From contig NC_044916.1 in assembly GCF_003576645.1 (NCBI RefSeq), positions 27,166,292 to 27,230,291 on the forward strand: a DNA stretch of 64,000 nucleotides, in the 5' to 3' direction. This DNA comes from Ipomoea triloba (lineage: Eukaryota > Streptophyta > Magnoliopsida > Solanales > Convolvulaceae). The notes under the pieces are model-generated. The model did no database searches. It was not told the DNA's origin and worked only from the letters and a program-made list of their open reading frames with translations. Below, one piece after another: positions 36,628 to 47,323 of this stretch; the first letter of the stretch is position 1; the number at the start of each line of letters is the position of its first letter. Made by a program: the position numbers and the translations under genes.

Positions 36628-36880
36628 AGTCGACCGACCGACCCAGCCGGTCGACGTCGACCGACTGGGTGACGTCGACGTCGTCGGTCGACCGACTGGT
36701 CGACGTCGACGTCGTCGGTCGACTAATAGTCGACCGACTGGAAATTCCAGTCGGCCCCAGTCGGTCGACGCTGACCGACTTGAAATTCCAGTCGGTCGGC
36801 GTCGACCGGGGAATCCAGTCGGCGGGGCGCCGACTGGGCGACCGCCGACCGGGGATCCAGTCGGCAACCGCCGACTGGTT
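36628..36880 (+). repeat. GTCGAC-rich palindromic block
   Basis: A GC-rich patch made of interleaved copies of CGACCGACTGG, GTCGACGTCGAC and its complement, with GGAAATTCCAGTCGG-type inverted units. It can form extensive hairpins and stands out from the AT-rich surroundings. It lies in the element's untranslated 3' region. Confidence 0.85.
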
Positions 36881-37508
36881 AGACCAGATCTGGATTTTCC
36901 AGATCTGGTCCCAAAAAAAAAAAAAAGTTTTTGTTTTTGTTTTGATAGCTTGGAAGACTACTGGTGGGAGCATTATTCTTGGCAAGTCCAAAGTGTCAAA
37001 CTGGAGGAAATATACACGCAGGTGGTCGGATCATAAAAATCACTCAGCTGACCGATAACAATCACCCCATCTGGACTGGATGCGCCTGGTCAACTCAACC
37101 ACTCGGTGATTCGTATGTGCTACCTTCCTCATCCCCAGGTCCGTCAACTATTACTTGACCAAGGTATCACCAAGGGAAGACCCATCTCCAAACCATGGAA
37201 AAGATGTGAACAAAATCCGCTAAATGATCCATTGCTCGACGATCAGAAACAACCAAGAACAAACCCGTCTTTAATGATTATGCTTTCGGTTGTACTCTTT
37301 TTTCCTTAGCTAGGTTTTTTCCCATAGGGTTTTTCTTAGTCTAAGGTTTTTAACGAGGCAACCAGCGTAAATCACGCCCCTCCTGCTCAACTCAAACTTG
37401 AGGGGTTCACGGACTATCAAGGCATTCAAACCAGGGAGACTTTGCTCGTAACGAGTTAGCCGTCTGGAGCACATTCTACTTCTCGAACCTGACGACTCTC
37501 GCAGATTC

Positions 37509-38115
37509 AAGAAGTGGGGGACTTGTGATGGGTAAATATGCACATGTACTAGTCGGTCCGTAAATCACCCGTCCGTCAACGGTCACCAACCTGTCCGTCG
37601 AACGGTCACCCAATCGGTCCGTCAACTGCGTGATTGGAAGCAACACACCTTGTGGATTGGAGGCTCACGAGCGCAACAGTTGCTTGATGTGACGACCGAC
37701 AACTTTTCGGGAACAAGGGATCCGTGTTTTCATCACCTCGAGTAACTCAACCACTTCGAGCAAACCGATGCGCATTTTGCGGAGTGACTGTTCAGCCCAT
37801 GCAAATATGCCATCCACTTGCATATCAGACATTATGTGCATAGTGAACCCACTTTGTATAAATATAGGGGTCATTCCCCTCACTAAGGGAGGAGAAGAAC
37901 TCATCAGTACTACACTAATACACTTGCAATTTGCCGATTGTCTTTCTCCTGCTTACTCTTTATCACTGTTCGTCACCCGTAGAGCGATATAGCTTCGAAC
38001 CGCTCAGTCGTTGACCGGTAGACCGACCGTCTGACCGGCCAAACGACATTCCTCACCACCCGTAACACACGTATCCGTAGCGTAATCGTAGACCCCGTTT
38101 ACATTTACGCTATCA
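37509..38115 (+). repeat. Polypurine tract and 3' LTR of the gypsy element
   Basis: The purine tract AAGAAGTGGGGGA directly precedes the LTR start TGATGGG at 37526. The 590-bp LTR ends ACGCTATCA at 38115. The TATA box is near 37857. It is the only complete LTR of this copy. Confidence 0.9.
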
Positions 38116-39199
38116 GCACGTACATGTATTAATCTATAAAATACAAATATACTATCATAATAATTAACATAATTACTAATAAAGAATTACCATAATTACT
38201 AATAACTAATTACCAATCTATACTATATATAATACTCCGTATATTATGATTACCATAATTACTAATATTATGATACAATAATATTAATTAATTATAATTA
38301 GAATAATAATTACTATATTACTAAAATGCCCCTACGTTTGGGCGGGAAATTTTGGAGGAGGATAATGTTTTTATATATAGTATAGATTACTCTAATCTAT
38401 ACTATATATAAAAGAGTAATTCTACATATACTCCCAATTCACACTCCCATTTTCTACTTCATATGAGTTGGCATGCTTTGATTGATCAATATAATACGGG
38501 GCCATGTGTTTATCCATTCCTTTTTTTTCATTCTCAAATCAAATTTGAACACAAGTGGGAGTTAAAGTTGGGAGTATGATTTTGGGAGTACATCTAGTGG
38601 CATTTTAGTAAAATCATTTTAGTAAAATCATTTATATTATTCATTTATTATTTTATTAATTATCCATATATATTTATTCATAAAATCAGTTGAACATACC
38701 AATTTCATACCCCAATTTCATTCACCTATAATTGATTAATTATCCATATATATTTATGGTGATATTGTTAATATTAATTGGTGATTGGTGATATATTCAT
38801 AATCTATACTATATATTTGTAAACATATATATTATTCTTAATCAAATCAAATCATGTATTATAATCTATACTATATGTATAAAAATATTATTTTATATTA
38901 CTTTATTATAATTATAATTATAATATTATAATATTATAATATTATTTTGTAAATCATCCATACTATTATTTTGTAACCTCCATTGTATTATAATATTATA
39001 ATATATTTTCATATATTTTATACGTATAGATTAAAATATATTTTGAAATGACATTTAAAAATTAGGAAAAATATATTCTAATCTATGTGTATAAAATATA
39101 TTATTTTATATTAAAAGAACGAAAAAAAAAGTAAAAAGAAGTCTCCAGATCGGTGAAAAAAGGCATGAGGCACGTGTTACTATGAAAGTTATACATGTT

Positions 39200-39238
<39 letters not shown>

Positions 39239-39365
39239 CGGAACAAATTATAATTTATACGTAGGATTAAAAATTTCATTTAGAATTAAAAATTAAAAAT
39301 GTTAAGTAATTAATATACTTTCCTTTTGAAAAATTAACAAATTTATAATTCTCACCATTTCTACC

Positions 39366-39770
39366 TATAAATACAATGGATTGTTGATTTTGAAAATCAC
39401 AATTCTTCAATTTGCACTGTCTGTCTCTTCTTCCCGTTCTATGTGAAATCATATCTTGGCGGCTCTCTTATTTTCTTCTTTCACCGCCCTGTAAATAGAA
39501 TGGATTGGTGTTGCATCCATTATAATATCGATTATAATATCATTTTACAATATTGATTTTATGATAACTATTATTTGTTGAAGCACAAGATTGATTTTGT
39601 TTTAATACTTTGACATTAGTCTCAGTGTTTATACTTCGATTTATGTATCTGTATGAAATATTTGTCATAGTATGAACACATGGTGTTGATGGAGTTACTA
39701 AACAAGGATCATCTAGAGCCGGAGAAGACGATATGCAAAGGCGTCGGTGACGACCAGAAGAAATGAGGGG
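39366..39770 (+). other. Promoter-like and short-ORF segment inside H2
   Basis: TATAAATACAATGG at 39366 is followed by C/T-rich leader-like text. Farther on, a 25-codon frame opens at 39689 (MELLNKDHLEPEK) and ends at TGA 39764-39766. The GC content is above that of the flanks. It may be a captured gene fragment, but no family is recognisable. Confidence 0.25.
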
Positions 39771-39917
39771 ATTGACTGGTGATGTTTTTTGAATTCATCA
39801 ATAAAAGAATAGCACACTTTTTAATTGTAAAATCCAATATTTCCTTAGAACATTTATGTATTTGATTTTGAAGTAATTATTATTATTTTTTATCAATTTA
39901 CCTTACGATATTGTATG

Positions 39918-39920
<3 letters not shown>

Positions 39921-39952
<32 letters not shown>
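39921..39952. repeat. (TA)n microsatellite in H2
   Basis: A TA run of about 30 bp directly before GTGGCACCCGGTGTCCC. Confidence 0.9.
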
Positions 39953-39955
<3 letters not shown>

Positions 39956-40789
39956 GCACCCGGTGTCCCAGTTTACACTCCACAAATTGTACTAATAAAT
40001 ATAGAGTTAAAAGTGTGTATATAAAAACAATATACTCCTCCCAAATTTTTCATCCCAAACTTAGTGGCATTTTAATAAAATCATTTATTTTATTCATTTA
40101 TTATTTTATTAATTATACATATATATTTATTCATAAAATCAGTCAATTGCTAAGAACATACCAATTTCATACCCCAATTTCATTCACCTATAATTGATTA
40201 ATTATCCATATATATTTATGGTAATATTGTTAATATTAATTGGTGATTGGTGATATATTCATAATCTATAATATACATTCGTAAACATATATATTATTCT
40301 TAATCAAATCAAATCATGTTTTGTTATGTTTAAGATATTGCATTATCTACCATTCATACCTATTAATTATTGTTTAAAAATTAGAAAAAATATATTCTAA
40401 TCTATATGTATAAAATATATTATTTTATATTACTATATTATAATTATAATTATAATATTATAATATTATTTTGTAACATCCATACTATTATTTTGTAACC
40501 TCCATTATATTATAATATTATAATATATTTTCATATATTTTATACGTATAGTTAGAATATATTTTGAAATGGCATTTAAAAATTAGGAAAAATATATTCC
40601 AATCTTTATGTATAAAATACATAAATACATAAGTTACATGAACACTGTAGAAGGTCGAACATATTTAATATATAATAATAATAATTTTTGTATATACGAA
40701 TTGATATTCATGTTAACGAAAAATAATTAATTTAGTGTAATTGACTAATAATAATTGCCTAATAATTATTAAGTTAATTAAGCTAAATA

Positions 40790-41929
40790 TGTTGGTCCCA
40801 AGGGGATGGGGTACAAGTCTAGAGGGGGGGTGAATAGACTTGTATAAGATTTTGCAAATCTTTTTCGACCTCTCGTGTGTATTGAACTTAGGATGTTTAG
40901 GTTCGATACCTCACGAGGTGAAGACAAAGTTTTATGCGCAGCGGAAATATTATCCCCTTTTAATTAGCACGAGTTTGGGTTAGTTCGAGAGGTGTGTTTA
41001 TATGTAGTGTAGTCGAGAGGTTAGCGAGAGATAAAAGCAGAAAGTAAATGCAAGAGAGATTTTTAAGTGGTTCGGCCAACCCGCCTACGTCCACTCTTCT
41101 TCCAGAAACTCCCTGGAAGGATTGCACTAAAAACTTCTCTTTTTAGTACAATATCGAGCGCTTAAGCTTTGATCACGAAGCCCACCTCAAGCCTCAGGTT
41201 TTTCGCCCCNNNNNNNNNNNNNNNNNNNNNNNNNGCTTCTTGTTACTCCACCTATCGAGCACTTGAGCTTTGATCACCAAGCCCGCCTCAAGCCTCAGGA
41301 TCTTCACAAGACAGCTCCCAGGTTACTCCGCCTCTCCTAAGGTTTTTCTCCCCGCTTCCAGTTACTCCACCTCTCGAGCACGCCCCGCTTCCAGTTACTC
41401 CACCTCTCGAGCACTTGAGCTTTGCTTCTTGTTACTCCACCTATCGAGCACTTGAGCTTTGATCACCAAGCCCGCCTCAAGCCTCAGGATCTTCACAAGA
41501 CAGCTCCCAGGTTACTCCGCCTCTCCTAAGGTTTTTCTCCCCGCTTCCAGTTACTCCACCTCTCGAGCACGCCCCGCTTCCAGTTACTCCACCTCTCGAG
41601 CACTGAGCTTTTGTATCGAGAGGTCCTACCTCTTCGAACTCTGCTTATGTCTCGAGACTTAGTTGATGTCTCGCAGACCCTTATTCCTCCAGTGTTGTCC
41701 CATGCTTTCTTCTGATCTGTCTATATGATTACAACATGAGACTTCTAAGATGTCCAGACAAATTTACCTTAAGCTTAAATATTTTCCGAGTTGAGCTCAA
41801 AGTTACCCGGTTGTATTTTCGCTCTTGGTTTACTTGTCGAACTTACAGCGTTTTGCCTATGTATCGAGACTTGGAGATTTCTATTTAACAGTTGGTATCA
41901 TCAAAACCTATTACATGATGTTCCTAACA
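40790..41929 (-). repeat. 3' LTR of the Sirevirus-type element
   Basis: Begins on the minus strand TGTTAGGAACATC (41929) and ends GGGACCAACA (40790). It contains 25 Ns (41210-41234) and two partly repeated blocks after the gap (41235-41455 and 41424-41600). It is about 540 bp shorter than the opposite LTR, lacking sequence that lies at 56070-56890 there. TCTCGA-type motifs are frequent. Confidence 0.85.
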
Positions 41930-41950
41930 ATTTCCCCCTTTTTGATGATG
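41930..41950 (-). other. Polypurine tract
   Basis: On the minus strand CATCAAAAAGGGGGAAATTG abuts the 3' LTR. This form of tract is typical of Sireviruses and primes plus-strand synthesis. Confidence 0.85.
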
Positions 41951-42223
41951 CCAACACTTATACTTACTCTATATGGCTGATTTGATAGAAAGAATTAACA
42001 TAGATTTTATTTTTCAGCGCATATGGTAAGTTTGACAAAAACTCTACTAAAACATGAATAAGAGAACTCACGCAACACCCCCAGCAAAAGATATGTATTA
42101 TGATTATAAAGGGAATGTTTACAAAGCAGAGTTTTAGTAGAAGAATTTGTACAAAAGCATACAAGAACAAGAACAGCATACACAGCAATAACTGGAATAA
42201 GATGGAGTTTGGACTACGAGAGC

Positions 42224-43084
42224 TTACTTCTTGTTGGCTTTCCTCTTCTTGTTAATGGCTTCTCGTGTCTTGATGGGGTCTTTCGGATTTACCAGGCTTA
42301 TGTATTCATCCGTAACATCTAGATGCATGTAGTTCCTGTAAGCTTCCCCCACGAACTCACCATCAATTACTCCATCTTTCCACCAAGCAATGCATTCTTC
42401 TGGAGACATATTGCTGTGTGTAGATATCCCAGTGATTTTCAGAAGCTTGAATATCTCCAGAGTCAGAATTTGTTCGGTATCTTCCCGGTTCCCAAACTTG
42501 AAGTTTGTCGTGAGAAGATCTATTTTCCTTTCTTCTTCTGACTGTTGTTCTTGTCTTTTTCTTCTTCTTTCTCTGTCCTCTTCTCTCCTTCTCTCCATTT
42601 CCAGTGTACGCTGGACCCTTAGGTTTTCTGCCTGTTTAGCATTCTCCACTGCTTTGCTCATGATTCTTGGTATTTTTGGAGGTGGTCCAGCTGGTTCACT
42701 TGCTGCCCTTTTCTTGCCTGTTGATGTCCTTCCTTGAGTGTTTACCCCCTTTCCTGTACTTTCCCCCTTGTTGGCATCATCTGCTCGGTAAAGGAGGAAG
42801 GACATACCTTCGAAGATAGCTTGAAGTTGGGCAGGCACTTGGTTCGACAGGTCATCGAGTATGGCCTTCATTACATCCTGTCGAAGTTCACTGGAGTGTT
42901 GGTGTGCTCGAAGCTCTGCTCGTAACTCAGCAAGTTCAGCCTTCACACTAGCAGTCTCTGCTCGAGCTAGAGCAGCCTCATCGGCAGCTTTCTGTGCTGC
43001 AGTCTCAGCCCATACTGCCTGTTCGAGTAGTTCTTCGTGATTGGCTTGAGACTCGGTTGTGCCAGCCACCGGTAGTGCAGCGTT
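42224..43084 (-). CDS. Coiled-coil C-terminal part of the envelope-position frame
   Basis: Open frame in the same phase as the 890-codon frame upstream, separated from it only by the TGA at 43087-43085. It gives about 286 residues. An Ala/Glu-rich predicted coiled coil (about the first 80 residues) leads to a basic linker with PPPKIPRIM and a highly charged R/E/Q helix, ending with KKRKANKK. No membrane segment or signal peptide is seen. No ATG lies near its start, so it would need readthrough of the TGA, a separate initiation, or it is simply the tail of a broken gene. Function is unknown. Confidence 0.5.
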   Translation of the reverse strand, partial: NAALPVAGTTESQANHEELLEQAVWAETAAQKAADEAALARAETASVKAELAELRAELRAHQHSSELRQDVMKAILDDLSNQVPAQLQAIFEGMSFLLYRADDANKGESTGKGVNTQGRTSTGKKRAASEPAGPPPKIPRIMSKAVENAKQAENLRVQRTLEMERRREEDRERRRKRQEQQSEEERKIDLLTTNFKFGNREDTEQILTLEIFKLLKITGISTHSNMSPEECIAWWKDGVIDGEFVGEAYRNYMHLDVTDEYISLVNPKDPIKTREAINKKRKANKK

Positions 43085-45757
43085 TCAAACAATGGCCAGT
43101 ACGCGCTCAAGGCGAGCCATCTTCTGAGTTTGATCAGCCATAAATTTACGCACTTCGCCAAAGAACTCTTGCGCGGCCTGTTGATCATAATCAGAAGGAG
43201 AAGGAGAAGAGGATCGATAGGTACCTTTCGTTGGAGGGGACTTGGGTGCTTCCAGATTTCCACCCTTGACTAGCAACTGCGAGTCCACCTCTCGAATGAG
43301 TGTCTGAGGGGTTGTAGGAACACTGGGTTCAGAGCTCGAAGGTAGCTCCATGTCAGGTGCTTCTCGATTTTCACCTGAGGGATGGATCACTTCTTGCTCA
43401 TCACCTCTCGAACCAGGACCCTCAGCTTCAGCGACTGAAGGGATTGGATCAGCCAAGGAGGGAGCTTCTGTGTTGGACGCTTCCCGGTTTCCATCCAATG
43501 GAAGTTCCTCCTCAGCGTTACCTCTCGAATCAGTGCTGGGAACTTGGTCATCTGCTGGTGGAATTGGAGACGAAGTTTCGATAGATGCTTCCCTGTTTCC
43601 ACCTTCGAAAGATGCATCGTCCTCCTCAGTACTTCTCGAACCAGCAGGACTTGGAACATGCTGCTCCTGTTGCTCATTTTGCTCCTTCTCAGGTGAGTCA
43701 TGGATCATTACAATTTCAGGAGCACTCCAACGCTGTCTGTCAACCATCCTGGCAGCAAAGGTTGATGCTGTATCATCTGGTAGCAGGAATGGTGATGGCA
43801 GTTCCATATCGATGGGAAAGCCTGGGAGTTGGAGCAACGGAACTTCACCCTCTCGAACAGTCTGAGCTTCATCGTTGTCAACTGAGGGTGTGGACGCAGG
43901 TGGAGGCAAAAAGAGAACTGTGTTGGGTGCCACTTGAAGTGCTTCAGAGGTCTCGGATTCACCTCTCGAGGCTTCTACCTGTTCGTCCAGAGCAGAGTTA
44001 CTGACTTGGGACAGTGGGATTGCCGCTGTTGCAATATCATCGTGAGCAACCCCAGAGGTTTCTCCTGGACCTCTCATGAATTCGATAGGTTGTCCCAAGG
44101 AGATGGTAGTGGCCAGCCTTATTTCTTCTTGAAATCGAGCCTCTGTTTCAGGATCCACTTCAGGCTCGGCTTCACCTTCTGGTGTATCAACTGCTATGCC
44201 CTTTCCTTTATCTGCTCGACCAAGATTTGTCCTGGTCACGTTCATCTCATGGGCAAGATCTAGCAGTTCATTGGCTGGAAGTGTGGTGATATTCAACCAA
44301 TTTAGAGCAAACTCTTCTTCAGCCATCATATCTGTTGCTCTCGAGATCAGTTGATCAAATGGACCAGTTCTCCAGTTGATCCATCGAAGTACTCTGGAGA
44401 ATTCATCCAAGCTAGATACATTCTCATCAGGTTGGTTCAACTGAGAAGTGATTTCAGCGTTTAGCTCATCAGAGGCAGCAGGCAAAATCTCGGTTGCACA
44501 CTCCACTGCTTGTTCATCCATCTCTCGAACCATCTCTCGTGGTTCTTCTGTACCCCCCTGTACTGGATCACTGATCCCAGTACCTTCAACCTCTCGAACC
44601 TCCTCTCGAGGTTCAAACACAGATTCACCAGTACCCTCAGCAATAATATCATCATGAAGATCATCACACAAATCTCTTGACAGGGACCTGGTAAGGGGCA
44701 CTCTCTCAACCTCAGTGGCCAGTGTAGCCTGAGGGTCCCCCTGGGCTTGTGCCCTGTCCTCGAAGGGTACTTGTATCAACGACGGTGCCACCTCTCGAAC
44801 TTGGGTGACAGCAACAGTTTTGGCCCTCTTGGCCCTCAAAGTAACTCTCTTGACCAGAGTTTCCAAGGGCTCATCATCAGAGTCCTTTTCCTTGGTTGGG
44901 GCTTTCCTTTTGCCCCTTCCTTTTGGCTGTGAGGGAGAAGGTGCAGCCTTAACACCTTTAGCTTTGGGGACTAGAGATTTCGTCCTACCCATATAGGTAT
45001 TTCGATGAATCTCTTTTCCTTCCCTCAATTCAAAGCCCTTTAAACTGATGAGAAATTGAACAACAAAGCCGAAACCAACCTTTTTACTTATCGACAGATT
45101 GGTGTTGGAGACTGAGCGCATCACTTGCTGTTGAAGGAAGTTGAAGATAACGTGTGCCCAGTCCAGTTTGTTGTTGTTCCAAATGGCATGGAGGATTTTG
45201 AGGAGGTCTAGACTAACCTCGTCAGTTCCAGACACCTTGCCGAGCACAAACTTCATGATGAGGTCGGCAGCGAGAGCAAACCTCTCCTTTAGGTGGAACT
45301 TGCGGAGGGCTGAGGATGCTCTTGGTGGTGCAGTCGCTAGTCGGATTTTCTCCCAGAAGGCTTGCTTATCTATCTCGTAGTCCGACAGGTGCTTGACTGC
45401 TTCCTCCGTCGACGCGAAATCGAATGCCGCTCTTAGGTCACCGACCGAGGTTGTGATGGGAAAATCATTGAAGCGGTTTTCGATTTTGCCCTTCGTGACC
45501 TTGGCATTCGCGAACCATTCTGTGAAGTCGAGGGGGTGAATGGTCCTGTAGTCATGCGTCATGTATTTCATCAGTCCTGCTTTCTCAAACTTCTTCAGGA
45601 CCTTTTCTGCCATTTTTGGATTTGAAGAGTTCGTGATGAAGCCATCTTTGTCAAGGATGCTTCCTGCCTTGACTTGTTTGATTTGCGTGCGAATGTGTCG
45701 CAGCTCCTTTTGGTAGGCTTCGGAAGATGAAGTTGATGTTGAAGTTTCGGACGCCAT
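43085..45757 (-). CDS. Envelope-position protein of the Sirevirus-type element
   Basis: 890 codons from ATG 45757 to TGA 43087-43085. Residues about 1-250 look globular and recall the so-called putative plant transposon protein domain found in retroelements (DFTEWFANAKV, ALAADLIMKFVLG, ILHAIWNN). Then comes a basic stretch (GRGKRKAP, LRAKRAKT), a long acidic low-complexity part, and from about residue 700 four degenerate ~46-residue repeats centred on NREA. In Sireviruses a frame in this place is often called envelope-like. Here there is no visible signal peptide or membrane segment, so an envelope role is not supported by sequence. Confidence 0.7.
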   Translation of the reverse strand: MASETSTSTSSSEAYQKELRHIRTQIKQVKAGSILDKDGFITNSSNPKMAEKVLKKFEKAGLMKYMTHDYRTIHPLDFTEWFANAKVTKGKIENRFNDFPITTSVGDLRAAFDFASTEEAVKHLSDYEIDKQAFWEKIRLATAPPRASSALRKFHLKERFALAADLIMKFVLGKVSGTDEVSLDLLKILHAIWNNNKLDWAHVIFNFLQQQVMRSVSNTNLSISKKVGFGFVVQFLISLKGFELREGKEIHRNTYMGRTKSLVPKAKGVKAAPSPSQPKGRGKRKAPTKEKDSDDEPLETLVKRVTLRAKRAKTVAVTQVREVAPSLIQVPFEDRAQAQGDPQATLATEVERVPLTRSLSRDLCDDLHDDIIAEGTGESVFEPREEVREVEGTGISDPVQGGTEEPREMVREMDEQAVECATEILPAASDELNAEITSQLNQPDENVSSLDEFSRVLRWINWRTGPFDQLISRATDMMAEEEFALNWLNITTLPANELLDLAHEMNVTRTNLGRADKGKGIAVDTPEGEAEPEVDPETEARFQEEIRLATTISLGQPIEFMRGPGETSGVAHDDIATAAIPLSQVSNSALDEQVEASRGESETSEALQVAPNTVLFLPPPASTPSVDNDEAQTVREGEVPLLQLPGFPIDMELPSPFLLPDDTASTFAARMVDRQRWSAPEIVMIHDSPEKEQNEQQEQHVPSPAGSRSTEEDDASFEGGNREASIETSSPIPPADDQVPSTDSRGNAEEELPLDGNREASNTEAPSLADPIPSVAEAEGPGSRGDEQEVIHPSGENREAPDMELPSSSEPSVPTTPQTLIREVDSQLLVKGGNLEAPKSPPTKGTYRSSSPSPSDYDQQAAQEFFGEVRKFMADQTQKMARLERVLAIV

Positions 45758-46798
45758 GGATGAAGGTTAGATGTTTTGGAGGGAATGTGTACAGTATTTA
45801 GGATTTGGGGATTTTGGGTAAACGGTTTTAGCTTGAATCCGGGTAAGGAAGAAGAATTTGGCTTTTATATCATGTGGATTCGGGTTGGATACGCGGGTAG
45901 GGTTGAATATTTGATCCAAGGAAGGATACCGGTTAATTTTAAAGAAGTAAAAGGTCAGAAATACCCCTAATAACGGTCAGCGTATTAAATAAGGTAAGGG
46001 TATTTTTGGTAATGGACAGGGCGGTTTTGGATTCAGGATAGTGGGGTATTAAAGGATAATAACTATATGAGCATGCTCCCACTTATCAAGAAAAGACCTT
46101 TAAGCACGGAAAACCGTCAGTAACCGGTGACCACGTGGCTAATATAACCGTTCCACTTATGTTGAGCCCATCAGTTTTACTTCTCGAAGGTGAACTGTCT
46201 GCCAAAAGAGTTTAAGGATCTTCCCCCTGAGTGATTGATCCCTAAACCTTCTTATTCCTCCGTCTTGATCTGGTTAAGGATCTTCCCCCTGAGTGATTGA
46301 TCCCTAACCCTCTTTATCCCTCCATTTAAAGATACTTAGAGAGTTAGTTTTATCTTTCGAAGTTAACTCTCGAACTACCCTTCTTCGAGACATGACGTAT
46401 ATGAGTAAACTTAGTGTGTATCTCTCGAACTACCTTTCGAGTACACATGATCTCTCGATTTGTCCTTCTTCGAGACTTAAGCGTTAATAGCGTAGACTGA
46501 CTCTTGTATCTTTCGATTGACCTTTCGATTGACTTATCGAAAACAGAGTGCAAACAAGTGGCAAGATAGAGAAAATAGATTCAAACATCAGATATCACTT
46601 AGAACAATTTCATTAGTTCATTTAGTGACTTCCAGTTACATTACTTATGAATCTATACAAATCCTAATTTCCTAGAGACTCTTTTAGCAGCGTTCTTATC
46701 ATAGGTTTGAACGGTATGCTTCTCTAGGAACTGCTTAAAGTAGTAGGGAGTGACCATCTTCATCGCTAATCCTCCTCAGGTCTTTGGATTAGGGATAG
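45758..46798 (-). other. Spacer between element frames
   Basis: About 1 kb between two element frames. It holds the 62-bp repeat and, at 46330-46530, a dense set of TCTCGA and TTCGAGA motifs. No convincing coding sequence. Confidence 0.5.
46213..46335 (-). repeat. 62-bp tandem repeat with purine-rich core
   Basis: On the minus strand two copies of a unit with CTCAGGGGGAAGATCCTTAA, the second starting 62 bp from the first. The G-rich core resembles the element's polypurine tract. Sireviruses are known for repeated purine-rich signals in this region; here the role is inferred. Confidence 0.7.
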
Positions 46799-47125
46799 TC
46801 AACCCTTCATATTCTTGTCCACTTTCTTTTGACTGCTGCTGACCTCAGAAAGTCCCATCTGGTCTTCCTCTCCTTTTCCCTTGGTTCTCCATTTGGTTGA
46901 GGAAGGCCCTTTTCCAGAATGTGCAGCAGTAGGAGTCCCACTAATACGAGACTCTTCTCCTGACTCCAGTATCTCACCATTGCTTGGATTGTCAGGAAGC
47001 TCCGCACTCTTTTCACCCTTCGTTAATTCTGGATAGTTTTCTCCTTGAAAATCTTTGGACTTAACTGCTGGTTTCTTTCCTCTATAAAAGAATGGAACAT
47101 CATCTTTTCCTTTCTTTTTCTCCAT
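46799..47125 (-). CDS. Small charged protein after pol (108 residues)
   Basis: ATG 47125 to the stop at 46799. Lys/Glu/Ser/Pro-rich with no hydrophobic core, membrane segment or known motif; starts MEKKKGKDD. It lies 200 bp downstream of pol in the same orientation. It could be a small accessory product of the element or chance. I do not recognise it. Confidence 0.35.
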   Translation of the reverse strand: MEKKKGKDDVPFFYRGKKPAVKSKDFQGENYPELTKGEKSAELPDNPSNGEILESGEESRISGTPTAAHSGKGPSSTKWRTKGKGEEDQMGLSEVSSSQKKVDKNMKG

Positions 47126-47323
47126 GAGGAGGTTGATGATATGAACCGATAAGAGAACCCTTCTATTTATAGCCCAAAAGTTACCACTGTTGAGTCACGG
47201 GATGCCATTATGAATGACCATTCAATGCTGCGTAACTCCAAAGCTGTCATAAAGTTGCTGAAACCGCTCCTCACATGCGAAACAGCTCATGGCACTTAAT
47301 ACAAGAAGATAAGATTTGACCGT

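Larger units (their letters stand above)
29448..38120 (+). mobile_element. Ty3/gypsy LTR retrotransposon, Tat-type
   Basis: The element spans 29453-38115 and is flanked by 5-bp duplications GCACG (29448-29452 and 38116-38120). It has two LTRs, a gag-protease-RT-RNase H-integrase order with an additional RNase H before integrase, and a long repeat-filled 3' region. That combination identifies the Tat branch. The 5' LTR has lost its last 80 bp together with the primer site, and the reading frame holds two stop codons, so the copy cannot move by itself. Three substitutions in 510 aligned LTR bases indicate a fairly recent insertion. Confidence 0.93.
25747..38386 (-). mobile_element. Helitron H1, interrupted by a gypsy element
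   Basis: On the minus strand the 5' end is TCTATACTATATATAAAAAC (38386) with a host A before it. The 3' end is the hairpin CCGTGCAACGCACGG, nine bases, then CTAG (25750-25747) with a host T after it. These are the Helitron hallmarks. Without the gypsy insertion H1 is about 4 kb, very AT-rich, and has no Rep/helicase, so it is non-autonomous. Its 3' ~480 bp match the 3' end of H2 in inverted order, and its 5' end matches H3, so the three are one family. Confidence 0.8.
38600..40615. repeat. Internal ~500-bp direct duplication in H2
   Basis: The block 38600-39090 recurs at about 40062-40615. Shared phrases include CATACCAATTTCATACCCC, TTGGTGATTGGTGATATATT and ATTAGGAAAAATATATTC. The copies have diverged by scattered changes and small indels. 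Confidence 0.8.

Noticed and set aside
43350..45380. Plus-strand frames of 60-171 codons
   Set aside because: Antisense shadows of the 890-codon frame; they follow its codon periodicity and have no start or motif support.
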